Assembly: GCF_021155775.2 (NCBI RefSeq)
Contig: NC_060232.1
Span: 33,409,089 to 33,473,088 of the forward strand
Reading direction: 5' to 3'
DNA from: Neodiprion pinetum
Lineage: Eukaryota; Arthropoda; Insecta; Hymenoptera; Diprionidae
Length of the DNA: 64,000 bases
This document shows, in pieces, positions 12,601-24,600 of the stretch. A program made the translations under genes and the position numbers. Numbering within the stretch: the stretch's first letter is position 1; the number at the start of each line of letters is the position of its first letter. Below the pieces are notes generated by a model. The model searched no databases. It saw only the letters and a program-made list of their open reading frames with translations, and had not been told where the DNA came from.

Positions 12601-13920
12601 GTCGAACACAACCGGTAAGAGGTCACGAGTTTATTCAGTCATCTGACGGTAACATTACAACTTTGACGTTTACATATCAGCCTGGGTTATAACTTATCGG
12701 AAATTTATGTTCCAGGTAACAAATCACCAGCCCTAACTCCGTACCCAGATTGGGAGACGAACGACATTCACCAAACCGGAAAAGAGTCCATAGTCAACAT
12801 CTTCCGGCTGGCGGTGGATTCCTGCGATCGCTTATGGGGTATTGACGCAGGTTCCGACGACATTCTGGGCGAAGGTGCCTTGGTTGCTCCGGTTCAGCTG
12901 ATCGTGATCGATCTGAAGACTGACCAAGTCCGTAGATTTCTGTCTTATTTTCCCATAGAACAATCAGTTCTTGGTCCGCATCCATCGAACTAGTCGATGA
13001 ACTCACATTTGTCATTCATCAGGTCATTCGACGTTACCGTCTCACCGACGCTGACCAGAGGTTTGAGTCCTTCTTTGCCAATCTGGTCGTCGACGTAGAG
13101 GCTGATGCCTGCGATCAGGCCTTCGCTTACGTCTCTGACCTCGGTGCCAACGGTCTGGTTGTCTACAGCTGGGAAAAGAACAAGTCGTGGAGAGTCGACC
13201 ACAACTTTTTTGCGTTTGACCCTCTGCACGGTGATTTGGAAGTTTTTCGAGAAAGCGTCGGAGTTCGTTGACTAGACCTTCGCAAGTGCTGCTGCTACAA
13301 TGTCGTTGTTTACAGGTGACTTCAACGTCAGTGGAATCAACTTCCAGTGGACCGATGGGATCTTCGGCCTTGCTCTGAGCCCGTTACGGAGTGACGGCTC
13401 CAAAAGCTTGTATTTCCACGCCTTGGCCTCAATCACCGAGTTCGAGGTGTCAACGACTGTTTTGAAAGACGAAGTACTGGCAACTTCGAACGGGAATTAT
13501 TACCACTTCAAGAGACTCGGTTACAAGGGTGAGCTCAGTCAGTGTACGGCATCTGTGATGGATTGGAAGACCGGAGTGGCTTTCTTCGCAGCTGTGAACA
13601 GAGACGGGATCGCATGTTGGAACACGAAGAAGTCGCTGGATCAGTCCAGCTTCCGTAAGTGAAAATTGCTTTTTTGCTTAGTTCGGAAAAAGCTGTTCGT
13701 GGTTTGAGCATGGTTCTTTTTTTCATACATAGGTCTTGTTGCCGAAGACCACGACGCTCTGGTGTTCCCGAACGATATCAAGATCGCCCAAGATACTAGA
13801 CAGCTCTACGTTATCTCCGACAAAATGCCACTGTTTCAATATGCCAACATAGATCCTCAGCAGATCAATTATCGTATTCTCAAAGCACCCGTCGATGAAG
13901 CGGTAAAGACTTGTCTGTAA
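9617..13920 (+). CDS. Yellow / major royal jelly protein family secreted protein
   Basis: Coding exons: 9617 (A of a split ATG), 12342-12614, 12716-12927, 13023-13230, 13316-13654 and 13733-13920 (TAA). The phases agree and the total is 1221 nt, 406 aa, normal for the family. Residues 1 to about 19 form a signal peptide beginning MHTSVKCLTLLL and ending in an Ala-rich stretch. The mature start contains YTWKQLDFQFP, the typical yellow N-terminal W...F motif. The MRJP domain spans roughly 115-403, with VDSCDRLWGIDAG, IVIDLKTDQ, the conserved NRDGIACWNTKK (326-337) and FPNDIKI near the C-terminus. Yellow proteins are extracellular and act in cuticle pigmentation, melanin chemistry, development or reproduction; the subfamily cannot be settled by eye. 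The donor after 12927 (CAA|GTCCGT) is weak, but the reading frame forces it. If the distant first exon is wrong, an in-frame ATG at 12314 would give a 415-aa product with a poorer signal peptide. Confidence 0.92.
9618..12341 (+). other. Proposed first intron of the yellow-family gene
   Basis: The proposed 2.7-kb intron is AT-rich and contains only unrecognised short frames. The longest ATG-initiated one (10483-10854, 123 codons) has no domain that I know and no other coding sign. A 7-nt tandem repeat (TAAAGTA, three copies) is at 10463-10483. Confidence 0.45.
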
Positions 13921-15009
13921 GGAGTTGATATTCATCCAATCACTAGATGAAGTCTATAAGAGTCACACGGAAAGTTTACGAATTAAGAAAGTGTTTTACA
14001 GTTAAAAAAATATCTGATGGTAAGCCAAGTTGAGGTAATGTCGTATTGCATAGGATGCAAAAAATAAGCATTGTTCGTGAATAATAACTATACAAGCTGA
14101 TTGCACTCGGTTGAAAAAATATGTAAAATTGTTTGTGCGATGAAGTGATTCTCGATTCCAAACGTTAGTTTACTAGGATTTTACTAGCAACAAATCTCGG
14201 AAATCCTTATCCATTTTCGTATAAGCAGTATCAACGTAATATAGAACATGGTATCAAAACAGGAGACGAAGAATTCGTGTAAGAATAAGTGTCATATTTT
14301 GACTGGTCCACAAAGTTCCGATCAAGGTTGAAGATGCTGTTTTAGATCTGCTTCAATTTTTTTAATAAGAAAGGATAAGTCTAAAATTACAGCTCCGTTA
14401 GAATAAAATCTTGTTGAACACCCATTTCTGAGTTATGATTGAATTAGCTGTTCCCGAAATGCCAATTTCATGAACTCGGAGAAAATTTTAAAAAATCTAA
14501 GAAAATGTAACAATTTTTATGGTGTATCATCAACTGTTTTCACAATCATTTTTGCTTAATGCATATTACCATACCATTGTTTCTGAAAAATCGTTAGTTT
14601 CACGTACATCATATCTCTTTTTGCTTCATCACAGTGATTATCATGCCAAGGATTCTTGAACTAATTGTTATATTTTTTGACCATACCTATTTTATAACAA
14701 TTCCATTTATTGTTGGATTTGAATTGGCATCTAGTACGCAGATATTTTTACGACTTGCAACTACTATTGATGCATGCTTGGATCCTCGTACTTCACAGAA
14801 TTATGATTATCTTTCTTACGCTCCATCAATGTTGATCCTGACGGCAATTTGCGCTACTTTATTATATAATCATTTCAACATCTGACTCTTACCAATGAAG
14901 AAATGTGATTAACCATATCGAGAGTGTGAACGGGCCCTATTTTATCATTGAAGGATCGCTACAAGGGAATGTAAAAAGAATCCTCATCGTATTGTATATC
15001 GCGTAGATG
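13921..15009. other. Yellow-family 3' UTR and convergent intergenic region
   Basis: AT-rich. A plus-strand AATAAA at 14402-14407 could end the yellow-family transcript about 480 nt after its stop. A hydrophobic 83-codon frame (14634-14885) lies here and is treated separately. Otherwise I see nothing. Confidence 0.5.
14634..14885 (+). CDS. Unrecognised hydrophobic open frame (doubtful)
   Basis: 83 codons with several hydrophobic stretches that could be membrane segments, around FFDHTYFITIPFIVGFEL and MLILTAICATLL. It starts just after a good acceptor-like sequence (CTTCATCACAG), and an in-frame ATG is at 14643. I recognise no family. Codon use is AT-rich like the surrounding noncoding DNA, and no upstream exon or promoter is evident. 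It may be a chance frame in the 3' flank of the yellow-family gene. Confidence 0.15.
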   Translation: MIIMPRILELIVIFFDHTYFITIPFIVGFELASSTQIFLRLATTIDACLDPRTSQNYDYLSYAPSMLILTAICATLLYNHFNI

Positions 15010-15156
15010 TTTATTGACAACTGTACAACTATCTGTATATCGAAGTCTAGTGTATGATCCTCCTAGTATGGAGTCAAGACTTGAATAGGTACCGTACTTG
15101 ACGTTGTTGTAGCTGTGAAGTTCTCATCGCGAAGTTGGCAGGAGCTGTTGCAGGTT

Positions 15157-15162
15157 TTTATT
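15157..15162 (-). terminator. Polyadenylation signal of trypsin gene A
   Basis: AATAAA on the minus strand (TTTATT on plus) lies about 105 nt beyond the TAA. A second copy is at 15010-15015. Confidence 0.6.
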
Positions 15163-15267
15163 GTTTGGTCAATCTGTTCAATTTTTGGTAATCGAATTCT
15201 AGAGCACCAAACCTTCGCAGTATCAGTTCCACCAAGACCCAAAATCGCGTTTTCCAAATTAGCACGA

Positions 15268-16358
15268 TTAGACACCGGTGTTGGTTCTGATCCAGTCGCG
15301 GTAGATAGCGGTGCGAGCATAGACTCCAGGGCTGTTGGAACGAGCGCAACCATTGCCCCAGGACACGACACCGATGAGGCTGCCACCGCTGACAAGAGGA
15401 CCTCCGGAATCTCCCTGGCATGCGTCACGACCTCCGGCAAGGTAGCCGGCGCAGAGCATGTTGCTGGTGATGCCACCCCAGTAGAGAAGGTTGCAGGTGG
15501 TTTGGGCAACAACCGGCACCGAGACCTGTTGCAGGACAGTAGGCAGGCTGCTGGCACCCTCAGTCATGGTACCCCATCCAGAAACAACGGCATAGACTCC
15601 ACTGGAGACGGCTTGTCCCTGGGAGGGAAGAGCCACAGCCCGGACGGTGCTGCTCAGGGTGAAAGCAACGCTCACTCTGAGAAGACTGATGTCGTTGTCA
15701 ATGGTCCTCGCGTTGTAACTGGGGTGGTTGATCACCAGGGAAACGGCTCGGACTTGACCACCCGAAAGGCGGTTTGCGCTTCCAGCCTGGAGGGACATGC
15801 CTGATGCACTACGACCGATGGTGCAGTGAGCCGCTGAGACGGCCCATGTCGAGGAGATCAGGGCAGCACCACAGAAGTGGGCATTGTTCCATCGCAGACT
15901 CAGTTGGTACGGGAAGTCGCTGATGCTGGCGGAAGATCCACCAACGATACGACCGAACTCGTCGTACTGAGCGTGTTCTGAAAATCCGTTATTGGTGATT
16001 AGAATACCAAATCTTCATCTTCTTCGTAGCACGGATTCATTTAGTAGCTTATTATATTATAAGCATGCTAATATTTTACACTCTGATTGCGAGCTGTTTG
16101 CGTCGCAGTTGACATTAAAATTTTTTTTACAGGTTCCGGAACAACTTTGAATTGCGATTTGACTAGAGTATTGCAGAGTATGTGCGGAGTATTTAGACAC
16201 GAACCGAGGATCAGAAAATATTCGCGGTCTATGAAAAGCCGGGATATTTTAACTCAATTTAACAGCAAAACTATTGATCGAAATTTTTGGAACTGTTATA
16301 ACTTACCGCCGTAGGCGACAGCTGAGAGTGCCAAGAGAAGTGCCAAGTATCGGAACAT
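15268..16358 (-). CDS. Secreted trypsin (S1 serine protease), paralog A
   Basis: Two exons on the minus strand: 16358-16307 (52 nt) and 15977-15268, joined by a 329-bp phase-1 intron with GTAAGT and TTTTCAG borders. They encode 253 aa. Residues 1-17 are a signal peptide (MFRYLALLLALSAVAYG), followed by a short propeptide and activation cleavage at R27|IVGG. The catalytic triad is His68 (SAAHC), Asp113 (DNDISLL) and Ser208 (CQGDSGGPLV). Asp202, six residues before Ser208, is the S1 base residue that gives trypsin specificity for Arg/Lys. The SWGNGC segment keeps the small residues lining the pocket. All catalytic residues are intact, so it should be an active digestive-type endopeptidase secreted into the gut lumen. 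It lies downstream of, and in the same orientation as, paralog B, a tandem duplicate. Confidence 0.96.
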
Positions 16359-16361
16359 GTT

Positions 16362-16398
16362 ACTGAATATTCTTTGCCAAATCGCTCTACCTTATATA
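16362..16398 (-). promoter_or_regulatory. Core promoter of trypsin gene A
   Basis: On the minus strand TATATAAG occupies 16398-16391 and the initiator TCAGT occupies 16366-16362. The predicted +1 A is at 16364, 34 bp from the first T of the TATA box. The ATG begins at 16358, so the 5' leader would be only 6 nt (AGTAAC). The arrangement is nearly identical in paralog B. Confidence 0.8.
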
Positions 16399-17486
16399 CC
16401 ACAAAGGGTCTTCTATTTTGGGTGTTATCGAACATTGGCATAATCGTAATCGGATATGTATCAAATTAAAATTGATTGTATCGCGTGATGATAAGATTGA
16501 TCATAACGAATGATCTATTCGTTTTTTTATCTCTCATTCACAAGTTTTGCAAACTCGACGTCAATTCTTCCACGTTTCAATTTTTCGGGTTACAAATATA
16601 GGTGTATATATACATATATATATATATAACCGTATATATATACGATTTACGGTATAGATTTTGAAAATTAACACCATTGTTTTGCTGAACGCATTGTATG
16701 TATTCTAGGAACGTGGAATAGAGGGAGTGGAAAAAGACTCCGCGATATCATTTTTAAGAAGAGAAGTTTTTTGCCCTCCAAAATTGCATAAAAAAAAACA
16801 AACCAAGGCTTAACTTGATTGATTGTTTCCAGAATTTAGAGTAATTTTTAAAAACACTTGAAACAAATTTGGCATTCGTTACGTAATTGCGACCAGTCCC
16901 AAGTTGGCCAGACAAGGCGTTCAAGAAATCCATAGTATCTTAATTTTTTCGGGTTAGCAATATCAAGTTTGCGGCAAACGCCAAGAAAAATAAAATGGAA
17001 AACTAGTGTACGAATGAGTCTCATACAAAGAGGTGATCAGTAAGCACCTAAAAGAACCTAAAAAGGACATAATTTCTGCGCTGATCTATTTCTCAAACGA
17101 TTCTTATTCATGCCAGCAAGTAATTATACAATGATCGATTTTTCCCCGAAAATATTCGAGCATATATTTTTCAATTAGCACCTAAAGGGTACTTAATTAT
17201 GCTTTACCTCGCAGGCGGTGTTTTTTTCGACACTTCTTCACCCATATTATCCACGTCCATTAAGAACGATAAAAAACTGTTCGAATTCTAATACGGTCAA
17301 AATTTCATTGGGGCACCATACTAATGATATACTTACCTACCGGACAAACTATCAGCATAAGATATAACTGAATTTCAGGATAGAGGACGGGTTTAAGAAA
17401 ATGAAATTTGTGCTCTACACGTATTAACCGCATATAATTAGTATACGTAAAATAATCCAAACTCAACAAAGACAGGGATCGTAACA
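16399..17486. other. Spacer between the two trypsin genes
   Basis: About 1.1 kb of AT-rich DNA. An alternating AT tract (TATATA runs) spans roughly 16604-16645. I see no clear AATAAA on the minus strand after the stop of gene B and no other gene. Confidence 0.6.
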
Positions 17487-18594
17487 TCAAATGCCCGTGT
17501 TGGCTCTGATCCAGTCTCGATAGGCGGCAGTGCGAGTATAGACTCCAGGAAAATCGCGACGGGCGCAACCGTTGCCCCAAGAGACGATGCCGATGAGTAT
17601 TCCATTGCTAACAAGAGGACCTCCAGAATCCCCCTGACAGGCGTCGTAGCCTCCGGAAAGGTAGCCGGCGCAGAGCATGCCGCTGGTGATCCTTCCAAAG
17701 TAAAGACTGTTGCAAGTGTCCGAAGCAACAAGCGGCACCGAGACCTGTTGCAGGATGACGGGTGCGCTTTCGGTACCTTCTCTTGTGGTACCCCATCCCG
17801 AGACCACGGCGTAAGCATTCGCAGAGACTCTCTGTTCCTGGTATGGAAGAGCTATAGCTTGCACGGTGCTACTCAGGGTGAAAGCACGGCTGACTTTTAG
17901 AAGACTGATATCGTTGTCTATGCTTTTCGCTTTGTATCTGGGGTGGTTGATCGCCAGGAAAACATTGCGGAGTTGTCCGCCAAGCAGACGGTTTGATGTT
18001 CCAGCCAGGAGGGTCAATTCTGACGTTCTGCGGTTAAAGGTGCAGTGAGCCGCGGAGACGGCCCATTTCGAAGAGATCAGGGAAGCACCGCAGTAGTGGT
18101 TGTTTTTCCACCGCATGCTCAGCTGGTATGGGAAATTCTTGATGCTGGCGGTGGAACCACCGGCGATGCGACCGGAATCGTACCCAAGAGATTCATTTTT
18201 CTCTAAAAATCAACAATTTCTTATCGATCTGGTCTTCAAGATCTGTTTTATGTTCGGTAAATTCCATGTATACGATAATATGTTCGTATTATATACATAA
18301 GACGCCGAATTCCCTTCTGGGAATTTGAAATTTCGCTGTTTGATTAGGTATTCGAGGAGAATCCGCGAATTTCAGATGGTCAAAAGTATGTAAGTACAAG
18401 TAGGTCAGCAGTGTTCGGTTATGAGTATAAAGTACTACAGGAACTTCCAGCAGGCAAATGATGTGTGACGTTGTCTAAAGTTTTAATGATACGATTGTAT
18501 TGGGAAAATTTTTATCCACATTAGGTGCTGCTAATTACTTACCGCCATAGGCAACGGCTGAGAGTGCCAGGAGAAGTGTCAACAATCGAAACAT
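17487..18594 (-). CDS. Secreted trypsin (S1 serine protease), paralog B
   Basis: Two exons on the minus strand: 18594-18543 (52 nt) and 18202-17487, with a 340-bp phase-1 intron at the same place as in paralog A. They encode 255 aa. Residues 1-17 (MFRLLTLLLALSAVAYG) are a signal peptide almost identical to that of A. Activation cleavage is predicted at R29|IAGG, so the usual Val after the new N-terminal Ile is Ala. The triad is His70, Asp115 and Ser210 (CQGDSGGPLV), and Asp204 gives trypsin specificity. All key residues are present, so an active enzyme is expected. Protein, leader, intron position and promoter all show that A and B arose by tandem duplication. The rest of the protein has diverged clearly, so the copies are not recent. 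Confidence 0.96.
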
Positions 18595-18597
18595 GTT

Positions 18598-18633
18598 ACT
18601 GAATATTTTTCTATTCATTTTCTGTCTTATATA
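18598..18633 (-). promoter_or_regulatory. Core promoter of trypsin gene B
   Basis: On the minus strand TATATAAG occupies 18633-18626 and TCAGT occupies 18602-18598. The predicted +1 A is at 18600, 33 bp from the TATA start and 6 nt before the ATG. The block ATATTCAGTAACATGTT around the start is shared exactly with paralog A, while the sequence between the TATA box and this block differs. Confidence 0.8.
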
Positions 18634-18639
18634 GCAGCG

Positions 18640-21600
18640 AGTGCCATCAATTTTAATTACTACAAAACACGTGATTTTAGATGAATGTGAATTGGAATGA
18701 AATTAGTTATTCCGACTTCCCATATAAAGCTGACAGTATCATCACTGCGCAAAATGTCAGTATATGATAGACCGAATTAGGAATGTTAGTATACAACTTT
18801 TTTTTCCCAATAACTCAAAAAATTGACTGCCTCCAGCAGTTATTTTTCGCGGTTCCTAATATTTTCCAAAAATCAAACATATGGATCGAGCAGCCTGTTT
18901 ATCTCTCTCTAAAGTGTATTACGTAGTTGTTTACAAAAAGCCCCTGCTCCATTTCCTCGGGTTTTTCGGCCGGAAAGGATTAAGGTATTTATTCAGATAC
19001 TCAAATCAATGTTAACTTCGTTAATTGCTGGAGATTATTTGACGTTTTTGTATCTGCAAGTCAATCTTGTCATGACCACCTAAACGCCGCGGTGTAAGAG
19101 CTGAGCTTAACATGTATCCCACGGTTTTACCAGTGATAAGAATTTCTCGTGATCGATGCTTTGACTCAATCAATTACAAAATCTTGAGTGTCTAAATTGC
19201 AATCAAACTGATAATCGGTCGAATGATCAGCCGAGGTTCACGCACTGTGGCAATCGTCGTACCAAGCGTCTACGGGACACAAAGTATTACTGGAATCTTG
19301 GCATTTTCGGACTTCGAGAATCAAAAACTCTCCTGTAGATTATTTTACGGCTTACACGACTCGCGGTAATCGTTAAAAGCAAGAACAAATCCTGAACCGC
19401 CAACTTCAGCTTAGGCTGGATAACAATATTGGATTTCAACTATGGATACCTATCATGGGAAACATTGATTTTTCGTGGAGATGATGAGTTAGCCAGTTAT
19501 TAACGATGAGAGATTCATTCCTATGCCAGCTATGGAATTTTTGTGAAGAAAGGTATGAGAAGTTTTATTCACAAGACATACACTTCGAGGATAAGTTCTC
19601 AAAATCTTGATCAAAAACATTCTCACATTCTTATTCGTTAAGAGTAAAATTCAAGGCACAAAGTGCCACGAGACTCACTGAAGTACTTAAACAAATGTGT
19701 TTTATTCTTTTCTAAAAATTTAGACGTGACAACCAGTCTCGTGAATTATTTTTATCCATCAAAATTTGCGTATCCCTATAAAACGTGATTTTAGTGTACC
19801 ACGCTGTTTACACGCGTAGTAATTACGCAAGCAAAGCTAAGATAATATTTAAAGATGACCGAGATAAGAAATAAATCTATCGCAACTCAATCTCTGTGCG
19901 ATAACTGATCATTATTCATGGAGGGTCTTTATTTTTATCTAAAATCACAGCACTCGTAAATTGATCTATTGATTGTAAAATTTAGGCGTTTTGAAATTGT
20001 CACCTCAAAATTTCATCATTTTTTGACACAGTTTATTTTCAACTCTAAATACAATAAGTTCAAACACTGTGTAGAGTTCATGTTGTCTTAACCCTCTACA
20101 GATAATCCGCCATGCTGGTAACTCACTTATGGTTGGTAAGATAGAAAAGTAAAAGGTCAGCAAAGAAGCGGCGTGCAATAAGTAACAGGTTATCCTGCAG
20201 GTAGTGGTACCGGTTAAATGCCAGCCACAGGTCGTTCCATCGCATCAAGCATGGCGCCAGCTTCGAATGAGAATGATGTTCGAAAAGTTCACCGGTCACG
20301 GGGATCCACAAAAACCACAGGCTCATCATTGAAAGTAATGAGAATTGCAGAGATTTTGGAGAACAGGTAGTTAAGCAACTGTCATCGATGATTTCGAAGG
20401 TAAGAAGCCACTCTAACTAGACCGTGATAAGCAATAAAAAAATTTTAGTGCCTCTTCTTTCTCTTCGGTTTGATCCGAACGTGGCATTTAATGATAAGCA
20501 TGAAATTTCTTTGTGCAGTACAGAGCGTAGAATGACGATTTAGACTGTGGAATAGGATAAAAACAACCGTTACACCTGACGTCTGAAGACAGAGGATTTT
20601 TCGTGGAGATTGTAAGTTTCTTGACGAGCAGACAGAGGCAATGAAGCAGCGAGTTCAATCGTGTCGTAAAGCCTTCTGGACTCACGATTCAATCAGTATC
20701 AACCCGCAGCAACGGTCGCTTCAAGCTCGTCCGACTGTCCGGAATGACAGGTTAAAAATGTGAAAAAGGTTCGAAGCGTTTCCTTTCCTCGATCAGGTAT
20801 CGCTGGAGTGGTTTATTGCGATAGGGAACAATGCTTGGAGGCGGTGGAGATGAAGAAGGATGAGGGAGCGAAGATAATCCGTTACGTCCATTACGCTCCC
20901 TCCTCACCGAGCAGAGTCCTACGGTGATTTATTAGCCGGTCCAGATCATAGGAAGACCTTGCAAGCGCGTATGGTGATTTAACGAATGCCATTCAGTCGC
21001 GCACACTTGCCTTATAGCTGTGAACGCGCCAAGATTGCTCCTTGCATTTCCACCATGACGTTGGAATCAAACGTTTCGACGAATCTTGCACTTTACAAGT
21101 AGAAAAAGCTCGTCCCAAGGTGTATCGAATCTTTTTTTCCCCAATAGAACGCAACTGCTTGTCCAACAAGCCACGTACAATTCAATGGCTGTCCGATGGT
21201 TGATGGATGTATGTACCTTATTGCGAGAAGAAAGGGTATTCCATGAAGTTTGAAAGATAAAACAAGCCTTGGCCGACCGTGTACCGCGATAGCTTGACAA
21301 GTGTCAAAAACGAAAAAAAAAATTCAAGTTCTCGAGGCACGAAAGTGTGTCGGAATGAGCAGAATTACCTACCCATGTAACGAGTGTACCGTGTCAAGTT
21401 TAACACTGTCATTATTTTCGCAGGTGTAAGAGTTTCTCGCGTTCTCCGGTGTTCTTCAAGACGTATGCGACTCCGGTATGCGTTGTGTTTTGGTACTGTG
21501 GCAGCTGAGACCGCGCATAATCTCGAGGTCTGTATACCTGCCTAGTCGAACGAATCCAGAGAAGATGGTAACGATTTACCCGTGGTTACGCGTTCCTGCT

Positions 21601-24600
21601 CGCGGATGATTACCATCCTCCGGAGAAGCAAAAACGAGGATTCTTCGACCGACGGTCTTTTTGTGCCGGTCTCACTGACGAGGAATCAAGTCGAGCTTCT
21701 AACGTATTCACAATCAGTCGGGAATATTTCTGCGTGACGTTGCGTCGTCTCGTTTGCATGAAATATCCGTCAGTCCCACGGCGAATGTATGATGTATAAT
21801 CCCTACAATTGACCGGGCAAGGTAAATGCACGGTTGACGTTGTCATCAGCGATTCAAATTCCACGACAATTAATCCCCCAACCTATTATTGACCCAGAAA
21901 TTAATTGATATTGGCTCATCGTTGCAGGCGGAGCAAACGACAGAGCCGAACGTCTTCGTGACTCGGACAATGACTTCCAATGATATTATTATTCAAGTAA
22001 AGTTTCTCAATGACCTGTGCCCCACTCTGTAATGGGCAATTCATCACGCCGATCGAACCAGGACGTTGCTCAAGATTTGCAACAAGTCGGAAGAGGCGTG
22101 CGCTTCAGCCGTGTCCTGTGCAATCAACGATTTCGCCTCGCAGGCCAAAAGCGTTCGGTCGCAGTTCAACGATCGAGAGATCTCTCCGGTTATTTCAAGA
22201 AGATACGGATCCAAGGTCGACTTAATACCGGCAAGAAATCCTGATCACTTTGCCAGTGGTTAAAGCGAGTAGCTGGACAGGTGCACCTATGGTTAGTTAA
22301 TGATCGTTGCATGCAGCAGGTTACCTATACTACATTCTGCACTCTCGGTAACTTTAGCATCACTCCTGTGTCTATAAATACACGAGCTCTGTAATGGCCA
22401 AAAAGATTGATGGATAAGGTCAGCCTGCGAAGAGTAGTTTAAGTGCATGTTTAAGTGACCTTGAGCATCCTTGCACCTATCCTGAATACTCGCGGCAATT
22501 AAGATTCTTCAATGCAGGATATAACGTCTGTCCAAAACCCGCTACCGGCCATGTTTTTATGCCCAAGTTATAACAGCTTATACTTTGCATGTCCGTCTCT
22601 GATGAGGAAAGGTGTGGTTTCTTTTTCCAAGTGCCTTTTTTACTTTGTTCTCGAGTAAAAAGGAGACAGAAAAAACACGTCTTCTTCGCGGATTCCGAGA
22701 CTCTGATAGCCGCGTCACTCGACGGTCATCACGAGTCTGCGATTGTCTGCGTTTACCTATGTATGTACTTACAAATTGCGTGGATCCATCGTTCGCGTAA
22801 TAAGCGCTTTGAGGACGAGCTTAAAAGTAACAAAACCCTAATGATAGAAAATTTCATACTCGGTCACTCGCTTCGACACACCATCGCTTTTGACGACACG
22901 CTGTCACATCCTTCTCGGGTTGTCATTCCAGCCCACATCCGGCGACATCCTTTCCCCCGTGTCTTCAAGCCTGGTATTAACTCATTGTTAGAACGTTTGT
23001 TGCGAATTATACGAACAGAATCGATTGGCGAAACACTGGATGATGGAGATTCAGAAAAGTAGGATAACGTGACACGAAAGCCTTGAAAGTTTGGTGAGAA
23101 ACCAGCGCCGCTGACTCCCTGCAAGAGACATTCTACAATATTCGACAATTCTCAGCGTCATTTTCCACTTTGAAAATTATAACCACTTCTCCGGATTCAA
23201 TCAGATTACACCCTCTCGCTTCTTATCGTGTGACAGTCACTTGCAGCTGGTGTCTCGTAACTATACAGCAATGGTATACGTATATACCGTCTAGCAATAT
23301 CAAGATGGTGGCCTCCGAGGTTGGCAGAAACAATTAACTTCACACGAACTCACGGAGTTCGTGGGAAATCGTTGCATCGTTACAGTATTACGCCGGTCTT
23401 AATGCTGAAGAAATTGTAAGCCGCAGCAAAGAACCACATGACTATGTACAAGTGTTTTGCCGCGATGAATTTTAAATCAAGAAGAGTTTACTCGGTGGCG
23501 AAACGTGACACGATCCAAAGAAATCTTGTTCGACCGTCTTCCATGTGGTCAAACTTCCTCCGTTACGTACACTTCCAGAGTTTACGGCCCGAATTATGAC
23601 ACCTTGCGTTATAAACAAGCGATGGAAACTCGTCGAAAAATTGGCGTGCGGCGATTTCTTGCCTTCTAGCTTCAGGGGTTCCGGAACAATGCGATGTACT
23701 TGTACCGCGGACTTTATTCTAGGCTTCGAACAATGTGCACCAGATCGTTCGCTTGTGATACCAACGCTGGAGAATCTAGATGCACACCGCCCCGTAGATA
23801 CCAGTAAATCTCGTCCAGTCTACGATCTCTGCCTTTTTAATACCGCTCAAAAACATTACAAAACGACCGGAGGTAGATCCTGAGGCTCCTCTCCATTCTA
23901 CTTCTGAATAGCTAGGCAACAGCGATAGAATTATACGGTTGCGAAGTTTCTTTCGAAGGCTTATTGACATCGTTGGCAACGACTTGTCTTACAACAATCC
24001 TGAGAGAATTTTCGAGCTTCGAAGCTTTCGCAGAAAAGCTTGTGCCGGCTTGCAGGGAGGGTGAAAGTATGTGAAATACTTCGAAGGGAGCTGCATTACC
24101 GGCGAGCATATTTCGCGAACGCAATTCCCTTGGTTATGCTTCTGCAATTATTTAACAAGTGTCCAGTCTCAGCTGATTTACGGACGCCGGTGAAATGACG
24201 AATCTTGAAGATGTTGTACGTATCGCATAATGAATATTTAGATACGGGAAGTGTCGCACACGTGTAACGACACCTACACCAAACCAACCGCACTGTCGGA
24301 TAATCGTTGTAAAATAACTTGCGCGCGGATGCGATGCCGGCTGCAGAGTTGGATGCTGCACGGTATCGCGGCGTCAACACGCCAGAGACGTCCATAAATT
24401 CGCAAAGAGTTACGACGTATTTTCTGACCAATTTGAAGCGATAAATCTCGGCCCACCGACATCGCGGTCCATCCCCCCTTCCTCCCGTAATACCAGAGTG
24501 GGCCCTAATGTTGCCTAATTTATCTGTTCGAGCGAAGAATTCCACACCCGCAGAGCTACGCAGGATTGCAAGATGTTTTTTCGGGGCCTTAGGTCTCGCC

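Noticed and set aside
22037..22263. Cys-containing frame (KICNKSEEACASAVSC) considered as a juvenile-hormone-binding or takeout-like N-terminus
   Set aside because: Cysteine spacing differs from that family, there is no signal peptide, and no downstream exon follows.
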